DNA of 64,000 nucleotides from Pseudomonas sp. R-28-1W-6 (GCF_009799925.1 NZ_WELK01000003.1:1-64000), one strand, 5' to 3'. Positions 1-10,526 are shown, counted from the stretch's first letter. The notes: generated by a model not told the origin, from the letters alone. Numbers and translations: made by a program.

Positions 1-8
1 GGCCGCGC

Positions 9-36
9 ATTCTACAGCAGCCTTTCTTTCTGTCAA
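9..36 (-). promoter_or_regulatory. Strong sigma70-type promoter, leftmost of four
   Basis: Read on the minus strand this is TTGACA (31-36), a 16-base spacer, then TAGAAT (9-14). It points left, out of the window, and is the promoter nearest to whatever is transcribed there. With the three promoters at 117, 223 and 320 it forms a tandem array typical of rRNA operons. In P. aeruginosa an rRNA operon lies next to the msrPQ homologues, which is the basis for that inference. Confidence 0.7.
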
Positions 37-116
37 CCAGTTTCGAAGAATTTTTTGTTTCCTCTCAACCGCTTGCGCTTCCGATCTGCTTTACGCTTCA
101 CATCAGCGGGAGGCGA

Positions 117-144
117 ATTCTACAGCGTTCAAACCAGCTGTCAA
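117..144 (-). promoter_or_regulatory. Strong sigma70-type promoter, second of four
   Basis: Minus strand: TTGACA at 139-144, a 16-base spacer, TAGAAT at 117-122. The flanking bases (GGTTGACAG upstream, CTGTAGAAT downstream) match those of the promoter at 9-36, which suggests the two arose by duplication. Confidence 0.7.
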
Positions 145-222
145 CCACCTCTTTCTAGCCTCTTCAGCTCTTTCGAACCGAGACACCGACAGGATCAAAC
201 CACCACCCCGCCAGCCCGCCGC

Positions 223-250
223 ATTCTACTCGAATCCGCCACCGTCGCAA
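223..250 (-). promoter_or_regulatory. Sigma70-type promoter, third of four
   Basis: Minus strand: TTGCGA at 245-250, a 16-base spacer, TAGAAT at 223-228. The -35 box is weaker than in the neighbours but spacing and -10 box are the same. Confidence 0.5.
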
Positions 251-319
251 CCTTTATTTTCCTCTAACTCTTTGTTTAACAAGGAGTTTTCAGATCAGGC
301 TGCGCCGGAAGAGGTGCGG

Positions 320-347
320 ATTATAGGCCTGCAAAACTTGCCGTCAA
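320..347 (-). promoter_or_regulatory. Sigma70-type promoter, most upstream of four
   Basis: Minus strand: TTGACG at 342-347, a 16-base spacer, consensus TATAAT at 320-325. It starts just downstream of the msrQ stop codon. A small dyad (AACTC...GAGTT, 265-287) lies between this promoter and the next one and would be in its transcript. Confidence 0.65.
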
Positions 348-351
348 CACT

Positions 352-966
352 TTATTGCACAGCCTTCGTCAATCCCGCCAAACGGCCCGATAAGCGCCCC
401 GCCAGGGCCGGCAGACGCAACAACAACAGCACAACACCAATGACCGCATAGAGCAGCCATTCACCAATATCCGAGCGCACGACCCACAGCATATGCAGCA
501 AGGCCAGGCCCAGAATGAAATAGACGAGCCTATGCAGCTGTCGCCAGCGCTTTCCCAGCCGCCGAATGCTGTACTGATTGGACGTCAGCGCCAAGGCAAG
601 CAGCCCGGTAAAGGCCATAACACCGACAATGATGTAAGGGCGCTCATGCAGATCATCGAGCAACTGACCGAAATCCAGCCCGAGCAGAAACAACAGGTAG
701 CCACAGACATGCAGCAGCACATAGCTGAAGCACCACAACCCTAGCTGCCGGCGCACCGCAATCCAGCCACCCCAGCCCGTCAGGCGACGCAGCGGCGTCA
801 TCGACAGCGTCAGCAACAGGAGAATCAACGCCCCCAGCCCGAGCCGATCAACCAGCACCTTGCCTGGATCGGCCCCCAGCGACTGCGTCACCCCCTGATA
901 GAGCCACAGCAGCAAGGGACATAGCATCGTGACAAACACCACCAACCGCCAGTATCGATAGCGCAT
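352..966 (-). CDS. msrQ: MsrQ, haem-binding membrane subunit of the periplasmic methionine sulfoxide reductase
   Basis: A 204-residue integral membrane protein of the YedZ/MsrQ family (ferric-reductase-like transmembrane domain). It passes electrons from the inner-membrane quinone/flavin pool to MsrP, which repairs oxidised methionines in periplasmic proteins. About six hydrophobic segments are visible. Histidines that can bind haem b lie in LLHVCGYLL and in the WRQLHRLVY...LLHML stretch. The ATG at 966 overlaps the msrP stop by one base (TGATG); an in-frame TTG three bases upstream is less likely. The two genes form a translationally coupled operon. Length is normal for the family. Confidence 0.93.
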   Translation of the reverse strand: MRYRYWRLVVFVTMLCPLLLWLYQGVTQSLGADPGKVLVDRLGLGALILLLLTLSMTPLRRLTGWGGWIAVRRQLGLWCFSYVLLHVCGYLLFLLGLDFGQLLDDLHERPYIIVGVMAFTGLLALALTSNQYSIRRLGKRWRQLHRLVYFILGLALLHMLWVVRSDIGEWLLYAVIGVVLLLLRLPALAGRLSGRLAGLTKAVQ

Positions 967-1967
967 CAATAGTACTTCCGCAGGTCGAGACCACTGTAGA
1001 GCGCAGCAACCTCGTCATAGCCGTTGAATAGCCGAGTCGAAATCACGTTAGGACTGAACAGGCTGCCCGGCAGGCGGCGTTCATTGGCCTGACTCCAGCG
1101 CGGGTGATCGACGCCCGGATTGACGTTGGCATAGAAGCCGTACTCGTCAGGCGCCAGGCTCTCCCAGGTGGTTTTTGGGCGCTCCTCGAGCAAGCTGATA
1201 CGCACAATCGACTTGATACTCTTGAAGCCATACTTCCACGGCACGACCAGGCGCAGCGGCGCGCCATTCTGATTCGGTAGCACACGCCCATAGAGCCCCA
1301 CCGCCAGGATAACCAACGGATGCATGGCCTCATCCAGGCGCAAGCCTTCGATATATGGCCAGTCGATCAGAGAAAAACCGGAACGCACCCCCGCCATCTG
1401 CTCGGGCGCAACCTTGGTTTCGAAGCGCACGTATTTGGCCGGCCCCGTCGGTTCGGCCAACTTGAGCAGCGCGGACAGAGGGAAGCCCAACCAGGGGATC
1501 ACCATCGACCAGCCTTCGACACAGCGCAGCCGATAGATGCGCTCCTCCAGTTGATGCGGTTTGACCAGGTCTTCCAGAGACACCAATCCCGGCCTGGCAA
1601 CTGCCCCGTCGACCATCACCGCCCACGGCTCCACGTCGAACTGGTCGGCATAACGCGCGGGATCACCCTTGCTGGTACCGAACTCATAGAAGTTGTTGTA
1701 GTGGGTGACGTCCTTGAACGGGGTCAATGCCTCTTCCCCGGGCGTTACCGCTCCCCAGCGCACGGCGGCAAGCTTGTCGGTGAACCAGGCGGGAGCTGCG
1801 GCGGGCTCGACATCGGCATAGCGCTGGCTTTCGGCCCGCAGCGGCAAAGCCCCCATAGCCGCCAGACCACCGGCAGCAGTCATGAACGCACGGCGTGACA
1901 GATAGACGGCTTCCGGAGTGATATCGGATTCGCGCGCAGCGGATGCGGGAAGACTTTTGATCAGCAT
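966..1967 (-). CDS. msrP: MsrP, periplasmic molybdopterin methionine sulfoxide reductase catalytic subunit
   Basis: A 333-residue YedY/MsrP oxidoreductase. It reduces free and protein-bound methionine sulfoxide in the periplasm using a molybdenum-molybdopterin cofactor. The N-terminus has a twin-arginine export signal: SRRAFM at residues 24-29, then a hydrophobic stretch ending near LPLRA (about residue 45), so the folded cofactor-loaded enzyme leaves through Tat. The sulfite-oxidase-like fold follows, with the probable molybdenum-ligand cysteine at residue 149 (RLRCVEGW). It is the first gene of the msrPQ operon and overlaps msrQ by one base. Confidence 0.95.
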   Translation of the reverse strand: MLIKSLPASAARESDITPEAVYLSRRAFMTAAGGLAAMGALPLRAESQRYADVEPAAAPAWFTDKLAAVRWGAVTPGEEALTPFKDVTHYNNFYEFGTSKGDPARYADQFDVEPWAVMVDGAVARPGLVSLEDLVKPHQLEERIYRLRCVEGWSMVIPWLGFPLSALLKLAEPTGPAKYVRFETKVAPEQMAGVRSGFSLIDWPYIEGLRLDEAMHPLVILAVGLYGRVLPNQNGAPLRLVVPWKYGFKSIKSIVRISLLEERPKTTWESLAPDEYGFYANVNPGVDHPRWSQANERRLPGSLFSPNVISTRLFNGYDEVAALYSGLDLRKYY

Positions 1968-2030
1968 GATGGCTCCGCGGTTAAGGACGGCTGATGCGCC
2001 AATAGACCACGGAGCCGGCAGGAAATTACA

Positions 2031-2846
2031 TCACTGTGCCGCTTTACGGCGACGCAGTTGCAGCAAGTATTGCACCGGACCGGAGGCGGCATAGGCCACG
2101 AAGATCAGCAGCAGGATGCGCGGTGGATCGCTGAAGACCACGGCAAACACCAGCACCACGACCAGAATGGCCACGAAAGGCACGCGCCCCTTGAGATCAA
2201 GGTCCTTGAAGCTGTGATACTTGATATTGCTGACCATCAGGGTACCGGCAGCCGCCACCAGCAAGGCGACCACAAAGGCCATGTTCGAGCCCTTGATGCC
2301 GAAGTCACTGAACGCCCATACCGTGCCAGCCACCAAGGCCGCCGCGGCTGGGCTGGCCAGACCGATGAAGAAGCGCTTGTCGGCCTTGCCGACCATGGTA
2401 TTGAAACGCGCCAGACGCAGCGCCGCGCCGGCGACATAGATGAAGGCCACCATCCAGCCGACCTTGCCCAGGCTGCCCAGCGCCCACTCGAAGGCGACCA
2501 GCGCTGGCGCCACGCCGAAGGCGACCATGTCCGACAGCGAATCGTATTCGGCGCCGAACGCGCTCTGGGTATTGGTCAGGCGCGCCACGCGACCATCCAG
2601 ACCATCGAGCACCATGGCTACGAAGATGGCGATGGCGGCATGATCGAACTGCCCGTTCATGCCATTGACGATGGCGTAGAACCCGGAAAACAGTGCGGCG
2701 GTGGTGAACAGGTTGGGCAGCAGATAGATGCCGCGGTGGCGAACCTTGCGGCCTTCGGCGTCCTGCCCTTCTTCCACATGTTCATCGATGGGCAGGAGGC
2801 TCTCCTCTTCGGGGGCCTTGCCGGATTCCTCGGGACGTTCGTTCAT
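2031..2846 (-). CDS. pssA: CDP-diacylglycerol-serine O-phosphatidyltransferase
   Basis: Makes phosphatidylserine from CDP-diacylglycerol and L-serine, the first step towards phosphatidylethanolamine, in the inner membrane. The CDP-alcohol phosphotransferase signature D-G-x2-A-R-x8-G-x3-D-x3-D is visible in the stretch DGLDGRVAR...GAEYDSLSD. About eight hydrophobic helices follow an acidic N-terminal tail of some 45 residues. I place the start at MNERPEES (ATG 2844-2846). A longer reading to 2948 adds 34 residues of no recognisable character. This is the membrane-embedded subclass, not the ribosome-associated E. coli type. It lies downstream of the ilv operon terminator on the same strand. Confidence 0.9.
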   Translation of the reverse strand: MNERPEESGKAPEEESLLPIDEHVEEGQDAEGRKVRHRGIYLLPNLFTTAALFSGFYAIVNGMNGQFDHAAIAIFVAMVLDGLDGRVARLTNTQSAFGAEYDSLSDMVAFGVAPALVAFEWALGSLGKVGWMVAFIYVAGAALRLARFNTMVGKADKRFFIGLASPAAAALVAGTVWAFSDFGIKGSNMAFVVALLVAAAGTLMVSNIKYHSFKDLDLKGRVPFVAILVVVLVFAVVFSDPPRILLLIFVAYAASGPVQYLLQLRRRKAAQ

Positions 2847-2955
2847 GAACAATACCTTGCAACGGTTTGATTGGACTTCGACCGGAGCCGGCGAGCTAGG
2901 TTCGCCGGCGCCCTGCAAACGAATGGGCTTTATACCAGAAGCCCGCAACGAGCAT

Positions 2956-2984
2956 AAAAAAACGCGGCCGTAGCCGCGTCTTTT
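2956..2984 (-). terminator. Rho-independent terminator of the ilv operon
   Basis: On the minus strand a 7-bp perfect stem ACGCGGC/GCCGCGT with a 4-base loop is followed by seven T. It lies 17 bases after the ilvC stop and separates ilvC from pssA. A shorter T run on the other side could make it weakly bidirectional. Confidence 0.8.
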
Positions 2985-3000
2985 AGAACGTCAGAAAGCC

Positions 3001-4062
<1,062 letters not shown>

Positions 4063-4554
4063 TTAGATGCTGAGTACTTTGTCGCCACGGGCAATGCCGG
4101 TGACGCCGCTGCGTACGGTTTCCAGGATCGACGCGGTGCCGATGGCCTGGATGAAGCTGTCCAGCTTGTCGCTGGTGCCGGTCAGCTGAATGGTGTAGAC
4201 GCTGCTGGTCACGTCGACGATCTGCCCGCGGAAGATGTCGGTGGTGCGTTTGACCTCGGCGCGCTGGGCGCCAGTGGCCTTGACCTTGACCAGCATCAGC
4301 TCGCGTTCGATGTGCGCGCTTTCCGACAGGTTCACCAGCTTGACCACTTCGATCAGCTTGTTGAGGTTCTTGGTGATCTGCTCGATCACATCGTCGTGAC
4401 CCACGGTGGTCAGCGTCAGACGCGACAGGGTCGGGTCTTCGGTCGGCGCCACGGTCAGGCTTTCGATGTTGTAGTTGCGCTGGGAGAACAGGCCAACCAC
4501 GCGCGACAGGGCGCCCGGTTCGTTTTCCAGCAACAGGGAGATGATATGGCGCAT
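4063..4554 (-). CDS. ilvH: Acetolactate synthase small (regulatory) subunit
   Basis: A 163-residue regulatory partner of IlvI. It carries an N-terminal ACT domain (MRHIISLLLENEPGALSRV, then FSQRNYNIESLTV), which binds valine for feedback inhibition, and a C-terminal ACT-like domain that supports catalysis. The chosen start is the ATG at 4552-4554, which gives the usual MRHIISLL N-terminus. An upstream in-frame start would overlap ilvI and add ten atypical residues. Only two bases separate it from the ilvI stop, so translation is probably coupled. Confidence 0.96.
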   Translation of the reverse strand: MRHIISLLLENEPGALSRVVGLFSQRNYNIESLTVAPTEDPTLSRLTLTTVGHDDVIEQITKNLNKLIEVVKLVNLSESAHIERELMLVKVKATGAQRAEVKRTTDIFRGQIVDVTSSVYTIQLTGTSDKLDSFIQAIGTASILETVRSGVTGIARGDKVLSI

Positions 4555-4556
4555 GT

Positions 4557-6287
4557 TCAGGTCCGCTCCGTCTTGCTCAGCCACATGTCACGCATGGCAC
4601 CGCCGCGAATCTGCATCGGGTACACGTGCTCGCTGGTGTCCACGGCGATGTCGAGGAATACCAGGCGGTTCTTCATGGCGAAGGCTTCTTCCATCTTCGG
4701 CTTGAGGTCTTTCAGGTCGGTGATGCGCATGCCCACGTGACCATAGGCCTCGGCCAGCTTGACGAAGTCAGGCAGCGATTCCATGTAAGAGTGCGAGTAA
4801 CGGCTGCTGTACTGCATGTCCTGCCACTGGCGAACCATGCCGAGGGCACCGTTGTTCAGGTTGATGATCTTCACCGGCAGGTCGTACTGCAGGCAGGTCG
4901 ACAGCTCCTGGATGTTCATCTGGATGCTGCCCTCGCCGGTGACGCAGGCCACGTCGGCCTCCGGGAAGTTCAGCTTGACGCCCATCGCCGCCGGGAAGCC
5001 GAAACCCATGGTGCCCAGGCCGCCGGAGTTGATCCAGCGGTTCGGCTTGTTGAAGCGGTAGTACTGCGCGGCGAACATCTGGTGCTGGCCGACGTCTGAG
5101 GTGATGTAGGCGTCGCCGCGGGTCACTTCGCTCAGGGTCTCGATCACGGTCTGCGGCTTGATGATGCTGCCGTCGCCCTCGTTGTAGGGGAACAGGCGGC
5201 CGCTGCCGCGCCACTCGTCGATCTGCTTCCACCAGTTGGCGACGGTTTCCTTGTTCGGGGTTTCGCCGATTTCCTTGAGGATGGCGACCATCTCGGTCAG
5301 CACGCTGTCCACCGGACCGACGATCGGGATGTCGGCCTTGATGGTCTTGGAGATCGAGGCCGGGTCGATGTCGATGTGGATGATCTTGGCGTTCGGGCAG
5401 AACTTGGCGCCGGTCTCGCCGTTGATCACCCGGTCATCGAAACGCGCACCGACCGCCAGGATCACATCGGCGTGGTGCATGGCCAGGTTGGCGGTGTAGC
5501 TGCCGTGCATGCCGAGCATGCCGACGAACTGGCGATCGCTGCCAGGGAAGGCACCAAGGCCCATCAGGGTATTGGTCACCGGAATGTTGAGCATCTTGGC
5601 CAGCTCGGTGAGCGGCTCGGAAGCGCCACCCATGATCACGCCGCCGCCGGAGTAGAGCACCGGGCGCTTGGCCGCCAGGAGCATCTCGGCCGCCTTGCGG
5701 ATCTGCCCGGAGTGACCGCGGGTAGCCGGGCTGTAGGAACGCAGCTTGACCTTCTTCGGGTAGTTGTATTCGAACTTCTGCGACGGATCGCCCATGTCCT
5801 TGGGAATATCCACCACCACCGGACCGGGACGACCGGACTGGGCGAGATAGAAGGCCTTCTTGATCACTTCGGGGATTTCCGAAGGATGCTTGATGATGAA
5901 GCTGTGCTTCACGATCGGGCGGGAAATACCGACCATGTCGGTTTCCTGGAAGGCATCGGTACCGACCACGGTGCTGGGCACCTGACCGGAAATGATGACC
6001 ATCGGAATCGAGTCCATGTAGGCGGTGGCGATGCCGGTGATGGCATTGGTCGCGCCTGGGCCGGAGGTCACCAGCACCACGCCGGGCTTGCCGGTGGCGC
6101 GGGCATAGCCGTCGGCCATGTGGGTAGCGGCCTGCTCGTGACGAACCAGGATATGGGTCACTTCCGGCTCTTTGAACAGGGCATCGTAGATGTGCAGGAG
6201 GGCACCGCCCGGGTACCCATAGATGTACTTCACGCCTTCGTCACGCAGCGAGCGGACGACCATTTCAGCGCCGGATAAAAGCTCCAC
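4557..6287 (-). CDS. ilvI: Acetolactate synthase large (catalytic) subunit
   Basis: A 576-residue thiamine-diphosphate enzyme that condenses two pyruvates to acetolactate, or pyruvate with 2-ketobutyrate. The three expected domains are present in order: TPP pyrimidine-binding domain with catalytic Glu51 in [16 protein letters not shown], the central FAD-binding domain, and the TPP pyrophosphate domain. The cofactor motif reads GEGSIQMN...NLNN, with Glu where many homologues have Asp. The start is a GTG (6285-6287) with GAGG upstream. It is the first gene of ilvI-ilvH-ilvC. Confidence 0.97.
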   Translation of the reverse strand: MELLSGAEMVVRSLRDEGVKYIYGYPGGALLHIYDALFKEPEVTHILVRHEQAATHMADGYARATGKPGVVLVTSGPGATNAITGIATAYMDSIPMVIISGQVPSTVVGTDAFQETDMVGISRPIVKHSFIIKHPSEIPEVIKKAFYLAQSGRPGPVVVDIPKDMGDPSQKFEYNYPKKVKLRSYSPATRGHSGQIRKAAEMLLAAKRPVLYSGGGVIMGGASEPLTELAKMLNIPVTNTLMGLGAFPGSDRQFVGMLGMHGSYTANLAMHHADVILAVGARFDDRVINGETGAKFCPNAKIIHIDIDPASISKTIKADIPIVGPVDSVLTEMVAILKEIGETPNKETVANWWKQIDEWRGSGRLFPYNEGDGSIIKPQTVIETLSEVTRGDAYITSDVGQHQMFAAQYYRFNKPNRWINSGGLGTMGFGFPAAMGVKLNFPEADVACVTGEGSIQMNIQELSTCLQYDLPVKIINLNNGALGMVRQWQDMQYSSRYSHSYMESLPDFVKLAEAYGHVGMRITDLKDLKPKMEEAFAMKNRLVFLDIAVDTSEHVYPMQIRGGAMRDMWLSKTERT

Positions 6288-6692
6288 GTTGTTTACCTCT
6301 AGAACGCCAGATTACCACCCGTCAACGAGTGGTCCTTGAAGTAGGTCTTACAGGTCAGCAAACGGGCGGCGACTGTGGTCGCGGATACTACGAGGTCTGC
6401 TTGACGTGTAACGGAACGGCCCAATCTTGCGGGGCCCCTCCTTCCCAGCGCGAGGTAACGCGTTGCGGGTGTAACGGGGGTCGGCACGGGTAGCGCCTTT
6501 TTTCGCTGAGCTGGAGGACACTTGCGGCGGACTCCACTACAGCGAGCTTGGGATTGTTCTGATTCGTGCACGCTAAGTCAAGTTATCGCGCACGGAAACT
6601 TCGTCTGATAGCTGTGATGCGGCGCAGGATGACGTTTGCCGGGTTTTGGTTATAGTAGCCACCAGGTTCCGCAGCCAATAAAAGGACACAAC
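6288..6692. other. Divergent intergenic region between ilvI and the DUF4124 gene
   Basis: About 400 bases with no convincing gene. On the minus strand it would give ilvI a leader of roughly 250 bases. I looked there for a leader peptide rich in Ile, Val or Leu codons next to a terminator, which would mean attenuation, and did not find one. A short dyad ACCAC...GTGGT lies at about 6320-6340. On the plus side, TATAGT near 6650 could be the -10 box of the DUF4124 gene. Confidence 0.5.
6553..6581 (-). promoter_or_regulatory. Possible promoter of the ilvIHC operon
   Basis: Minus strand: TTGACT (6576-6581), a 17-base spacer, AACAAT (6553-6558). The -10 box is a poor match, so the assignment is weak. 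It would give a leader of about 260 bases before the ilvI GTG. Confidence 0.35.
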
Positions 6693-7130
6693 ATGCGTCG
6701 CATGATTCTCACGGGCAGCCTGCTGCTCGCCCTGAGCGCTACTGCCACGGCCGGCCAGATCTACAAATGGGTGGACGCCCAGGGCAATACGCACTTTGGC
6801 GCGCAGCCACCCGAGGGCCAGGCGGCTGCCGAGGTGAACCCCAATATCACCCAACCCAAGATTGTTCCACCGGCCGCCACACCCAAACTGGAAGAGCCCC
6901 AGGCAGATGCCAAGCAGGAAGCGCTTGATCAGGAAGCCAGGCAGGCTGTGGCCAAGCACCAAAAAGAGCTGGATGCTTACTGCGAGCAGATTCGCAAAGA
7001 CCTCGCCCAGATGAAGGCGAACCCACGCGTACGGGTCAAGGTCGGCGATGAAGTCCGTCGCATAACCGAAGAAGAGCGCCAGGACCGCATGAGCAAGAGC
7101 GAAACGGCCATCAAGGAAAACTGCCAGTAA
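6693..7130 (+). CDS. DUF4124 domain exported protein
   Basis: A 145-residue protein with a signal peptide (MRRMILTGSLLLALSATATA, cleavage expected after residue 20). A DUF4124 domain follows at once, with the family hallmark QIYKWVDAQGNTHFGAQPP. The remainder is Gln/Glu/Lys-rich and probably helical (EALDQEARQAVAKHQKELDAY). The function of DUF4124 proteins is not known; they are periplasmic and common in Pseudomonas. The ATG at 6693 follows AAAGGAC at a good distance. It is divergent from ilvI and monocistronic, as the next gene runs the other way. Confidence 0.85.
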   Translation: MRRMILTGSLLLALSATATAGQIYKWVDAQGNTHFGAQPPEGQAAAEVNPNITQPKIVPPAATPKLEEPQADAKQEALDQEARQAVAKHQKELDAYCEQIRKDLAQMKANPRVRVKVGDEVRRITEEERQDRMSKSETAIKENCQ

Positions 7131-7153
7131 CCCCGGACACTGCTGAGGCGCCC

Positions 7154-7480
7154 TCAGGCGCCTCCAATCAACTGATCGAACTCCCCGAGTACCACCAGCA
7201 AGGCCTGCACTTCAGCCTCCCGCCCGCGATAGACCTCTTCTGCCATGAAGCGGATACCCGACGCCCGCGGCAACGGCCCGGCCGACTCGACCAGCGCCTT
7301 CATCCGCAGCAGGAACACCCACTGCAGCCACGCCTCGAACGGCAGGGTATCCACGCAGAAAGGCTGCTGACTGGCCAGCGCCTCGTCTGAAGGCGGCATC
7401 GTCATCCACCAGCCGAGCGCGCGCAGTTCGCGCTCGATCAGCAGCAACTGCTGGGCTATCGCCGGCAAACGCGCATCCAT
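7154..7480 (-). CDS. yqcC: YqcC family protein (DUF446)
   Basis: A 108-residue soluble, mostly helical protein of the YqcC family, of unknown biochemical role. Conserved tryptophans and aromatics are seen in LRALGWW and FEAWLQWVFLLRM. The ATG at 7478-7480 overlaps the stop of the upstream TPR lipoprotein gene (TGATG), so the two are translationally coupled. A GTG one codon further upstream is also possible. In E. coli yqcC sits beside truC; here it is third in a unit with mrcB and the lipoprotein gene. Confidence 0.85.
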   Translation of the reverse strand: MDARLPAIAQQLLLIERELRALGWWMTMPPSDEALASQQPFCVDTLPFEAWLQWVFLLRMKALVESAGPLPRASGIRFMAEEVYRGREAEVQALLVVLGEFDQLIGGA

Positions 7481-8187
7481 CACAGGTTGACCTTGGCCCG
7501 CTCGCGCGCCTGGGCGGCACCTGCCGGGTCGCCCTGGCGCTCACGCGCCTGGGCAATCAGGTTCCACAGGCCGGCCTGCAGTGCCGGACGGCCACCGGCC
7601 AGGGTCAGGCCGCGGCGGGCGAACTGCTCGGCCTGGGCCGCATCGCCCTGGGCCAAGCGCACCTCGGCCAGGCGATAAAGCACCTGCGGCTCGCGCGGCG
7701 CAATGCGCTGGGCGCGCTCCAGGCTGGAGGCGGCACCATTCAGATCGCCACTGCTCTGCTGCTGCTGGGCAGTGGTCAGCAGTGCCAGCACCGGCCCATC
7801 GAGCTGCTCGTCCGCAGTCAGACTGCCGCCGGAGGGAATGCCGCTGGGCATGCTCGGCGCAGCGGGCTGGTAGCTGCCCGCCGAGGAGAGCGGCCCCGTG
7901 CTGAGCGGTGCCGAACTGATGCTGGAAGGCATGGAACTGCTGCCGTCCGGATAGGTCTGCAGCGGCGCCGAAGAAACCCCACCCGGCACCATGACCACCA
8001 CACCGGAGTCCTGCGGCAGGCTCTGCGCCTGCGCCGCCGCAGTGGCCGGCTGGTAATCGCCCGCCCCCTGCTCATCCGCCTGCAACGAACCACTGGCATC
8101 GACTACCGGGATCGAACCCCGCTGCACCGTGGTACAACCGCTCAACACCGTCGAGGCTACAACCGCGCACAACCACCACTTGCTCAT
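7480..8187 (-). CDS. Tetratricopeptide-repeat lipoprotein
   Basis: A 235-residue envelope lipoprotein. The N-terminus is a type II signal with lipobox LSGC (Cys18, MSKWWLCAVVASTVLSGC), so it should be acylated and membrane anchored. Residues 20-130 are low-complexity Ser/Pro/Gly-rich. Residues 130-235 form about two to three TPR helices (GDLNGAASSLERAQRIAP, then AEVRLAQGDAAQAEQFARRG). Its position 23 bases after mrcB suggests a partner or accessory of PBP1b, possibly with a role like that of LpoB, but the sequence does not show LpoB homology. An upstream start at 8235 would bury the signal peptide and is rejected. Confidence 0.8.
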   Translation of the reverse strand: MSKWWLCAVVASTVLSGCTTVQRGSIPVVDASGSLQADEQGAGDYQPATAAAQAQSLPQDSGVVVMVPGGVSSAPLQTYPDGSSSMPSSISSAPLSTGPLSSAGSYQPAAPSMPSGIPSGGSLTADEQLDGPVLALLTTAQQQQSSGDLNGAASSLERAQRIAPREPQVLYRLAEVRLAQGDAAQAEQFARRGLTLAGGRPALQAGLWNLIAQARERQGDPAGAAQARERAKVNL

Positions 8188-8210
8188 TCGTTTCCTCACT
8201 CTGGGCGGAC

Positions 8211-10526
8211 TCAGTCGAGCCAGCCGCGTACCCAATCCATTACCGCCTCATCCGGCGCCATGCCACAGGCTGCGCCCGGGGCCGGCTCGCTGCCGCGAAT
8301 ATACGGCATCTGTACCGCATTCGGACAACCCGGTGCCGAGCCCTGTCCGCTGCCGGCATCCACCCAGGCCAGGGTGACATTGTCCGGCTGCGGCATATCC
8401 AGCGGCAGCGGGTCGGCCTTGGCCATCAGCCCGGTCCACACCTGCAGCGCACCTGTGGCACCGGTCAGCGGCGTCTTGCCGTTGTCGTCACGCCCGAGCC
8501 ACACCACCGCCAGCAAATCCTGGCTGAAACCGGCGAACCAGCTGTCACGCGAGTCGTTGCTGGTACCGGTCTTGCCGGCCAGGGTCAGCGACGACGGCAG
8601 CTGGCTGTATACCGAGCGCCCGGTGCCCTCGCGCATCACCCGTTGCATGGCGTTCTGGGTGAGGTAGATGGCACCGGCATCGAAGCGCTGCTGAATCTGG
8701 AAGGGATAGCGCTTGAGCGGTTCGCCTTCGGCCGTCAGCACGCTGCGAATGCCGCGCAACGGCGTATTGAAGCCGCCATTGGCCAGGGTCTGGTACATGG
8801 TCGCCACTTCCATCGGACTCAGCGCCCCCGCGCCCAGCAGCATCGACGGGTAGGCCGGCCACTCGCGATCCACGCCCAGGCGCTCAAGGGTTTTGAGTAC
8901 ATTCGGCACGCCCAGTTCCAGACCGAGCTTGGCGGTCGACAGGTTGTAGGAGTTGGCCAGCCCCTGGTACAGATAGATGGTGCCATGGGCCTTGTGATCG
9001 TAGTTCTGCGGGCGCCAGACCTGGCCGTCCTGGCCCTTCACCGAGAACGGCTCGTCGGCCAGCCAGCTGGTCAGGGTGTACTGGCTGGGCCGCTCCAATG
9101 CCGTCAGATAGACCGCCGGCTTGATCAGCGAGCCGATCGGCCGCACGGCATCCAGGGCCCGGTTGAAGCCGGCGAAACGCGGCTGGCGGCTGCCGAGCAT
9201 GGCCTGGATCTCGCCATTCTCCGGATTGGTCACCACCATCGCCGCCTCGACCTCGTCCACCCCCTTGCGTCCACCCAGGCGCTTGAGGGTCTCGCTCAGT
9301 GCCGCCTCGGACTTGAGCTGCAGGATCGGGTCGAAGCTGGTGAAGATGCGCAACCCCTCCTCGGTCAGGTCCTCGTCGCGGTAATCCTCGCGCAGCTGGC
9401 GCTTGACCAGGTCGAGGAAGGCCGGGAACGAACTGTCGGCCAGGCTGCCACGCTGGGTCACGCCCAGCGGCTGCTGCTTGGCATGGGCCACCTGCTCGGC
9501 ACTGACCACGCCCTGCTGCTCGAGCAGGTCAAGCACCAGATTGCGTCGCTCCAGGGCGCGTTCGGGGAAGCGCCGCGGGTTGAAATAGGTCGGCCCCTTG
9601 ACCATGCCGACCAGCAGCGCCACCTGGTGCAGCTTCAGCTCGCCCAACGGCTGGCTGAAGAAGTACTGGCTGGCCAGGCCGAAGCCGTGCACCGCGCGCT
9701 GGCCGTCCTGGCCGAGGAACACCTCGTTGAGGTAGGCCTCAAGGATTTCCTTCTTGTCGTAGTGCAGCTCCAGCAGCACCGCCATCATCGCCTCGGTGGC
9801 CTTGCGGGTCAGGCTGCGCTCGCTGGTCAGGTAGAAGTTCTTCACCAGCTGCTGGGTCAGGGTGCTGCCGCCCTGGCGCAATTGCCCGGCGGTGGCGTTG
9901 ATCCAGACGGCGCGGGCGATGCCCTTGGGCGAGACGCCGAAGTGGCCGAAGAAGTCGCGGTCTTCCACCGCCACCAGGGTTTCCACCAGATAGGGTGGCG
10001 CCTGCTCCAGCTTGATCAGGATGCGGTCTTCGTGGTGCGCCGGGTACAGGCCGCCGATCAGCAGGGGCTCCATGCGGGCGACATCGAGCTTGCTGCCGTT
10101 GCCCTGGTTGAGCCCGGCCACATAGGCGCCGGAGAAGCGCACGCGCAGGCGCTGCGCCGGCTCGGCGCCTTCATAGAACTGGAAGCCGCGGGTATGCAGG
10201 TCGACCACGTTGCCGTTGACCACCGCCGCCCCCGGGCCGTCGGCCGCGCTTTCGCGCCGGTAGCCTAGGGCATCCAGCTCGGTGAGGAAATCCTGCTTGG
10301 CCAGTTTCTGCCCGACGAACAGCTCCAGCGGCCGCGCGTAAACCTTGGCCGGCACCGTCCAGCGCTTGCCGGAGAACTTCTCCTGCACCACCGCATCCAG
10401 GTACACGGCGAAGCCGGCGAGTACCACCAGGCCGACCAATGCGAGTTTGAGAGCCCAGCCAAGCCAGGGACGGGAGGCGCCGGAGCGGCGCTTGGCGCTT
10501 TTGCGCGGAGTACGGGAACGAGTCAT
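8211..10526 (-). CDS. mrcB: Penicillin-binding protein 1B, bifunctional transglycosylase/transpeptidase
   Basis: A 771-residue class A PBP that polymerises lipid II and crosslinks peptidoglycan in the periplasm. Order of parts: basic cytoplasmic tail (1-22), one transmembrane helix (about 23-44), UB2H domain, GT51 glycosyltransferase (catalytic Glu in TLVAVEDRDFFGHFG; GGSTLTQQLVKN), then the transpeptidase. The transpeptidase shows RPIGSLIKPAVYL (the SxxK serine), SYN in ANSYNLSTAKL and KTGTSNDSRDSWFAG (KTG). Length is usual for PBP1b. It heads a unit with the TPR lipoprotein and yqcC. The ATG (10524-10526) is the only sensible start. Confidence 0.97.
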   Translation of the reverse strand: MTRSRTPRKSAKRRSGASRPWLGWALKLALVGLVVLAGFAVYLDAVVQEKFSGKRWTVPAKVYARPLELFVGQKLAKQDFLTELDALGYRRESAADGPGAAVVNGNVVDLHTRGFQFYEGAEPAQRLRVRFSGAYVAGLNQGNGSKLDVARMEPLLIGGLYPAHHEDRILIKLEQAPPYLVETLVAVEDRDFFGHFGVSPKGIARAVWINATAGQLRQGGSTLTQQLVKNFYLTSERSLTRKATEAMMAVLLELHYDKKEILEAYLNEVFLGQDGQRAVHGFGLASQYFFSQPLGELKLHQVALLVGMVKGPTYFNPRRFPERALERRNLVLDLLEQQGVVSAEQVAHAKQQPLGVTQRGSLADSSFPAFLDLVKRQLREDYRDEDLTEEGLRIFTSFDPILQLKSEAALSETLKRLGGRKGVDEVEAAMVVTNPENGEIQAMLGSRQPRFAGFNRALDAVRPIGSLIKPAVYLTALERPSQYTLTSWLADEPFSVKGQDGQVWRPQNYDHKAHGTIYLYQGLANSYNLSTAKLGLELGVPNVLKTLERLGVDREWPAYPSMLLGAGALSPMEVATMYQTLANGGFNTPLRGIRSVLTAEGEPLKRYPFQIQQRFDAGAIYLTQNAMQRVMREGTGRSVYSQLPSSLTLAGKTGTSNDSRDSWFAGFSQDLLAVVWLGRDDNGKTPLTGATGALQVWTGLMAKADPLPLDMPQPDNVTLAWVDAGSGQGSAPGCPNAVQMPYIRGSEPAPGAACGMAPDEAVMDWVRGWLD

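Noticed and set aside
55..267. Small plus-strand open frame of 70 codons at the left edge
   Set aside because: It has no ribosome site or family resemblance and lies across two of the leftward promoters.
6288..6600. Attenuator with a leader peptide before ilvI
   Set aside because: No short frame rich in Ile, Val or Leu codons and no terminator with a T tract was found on the minus strand.
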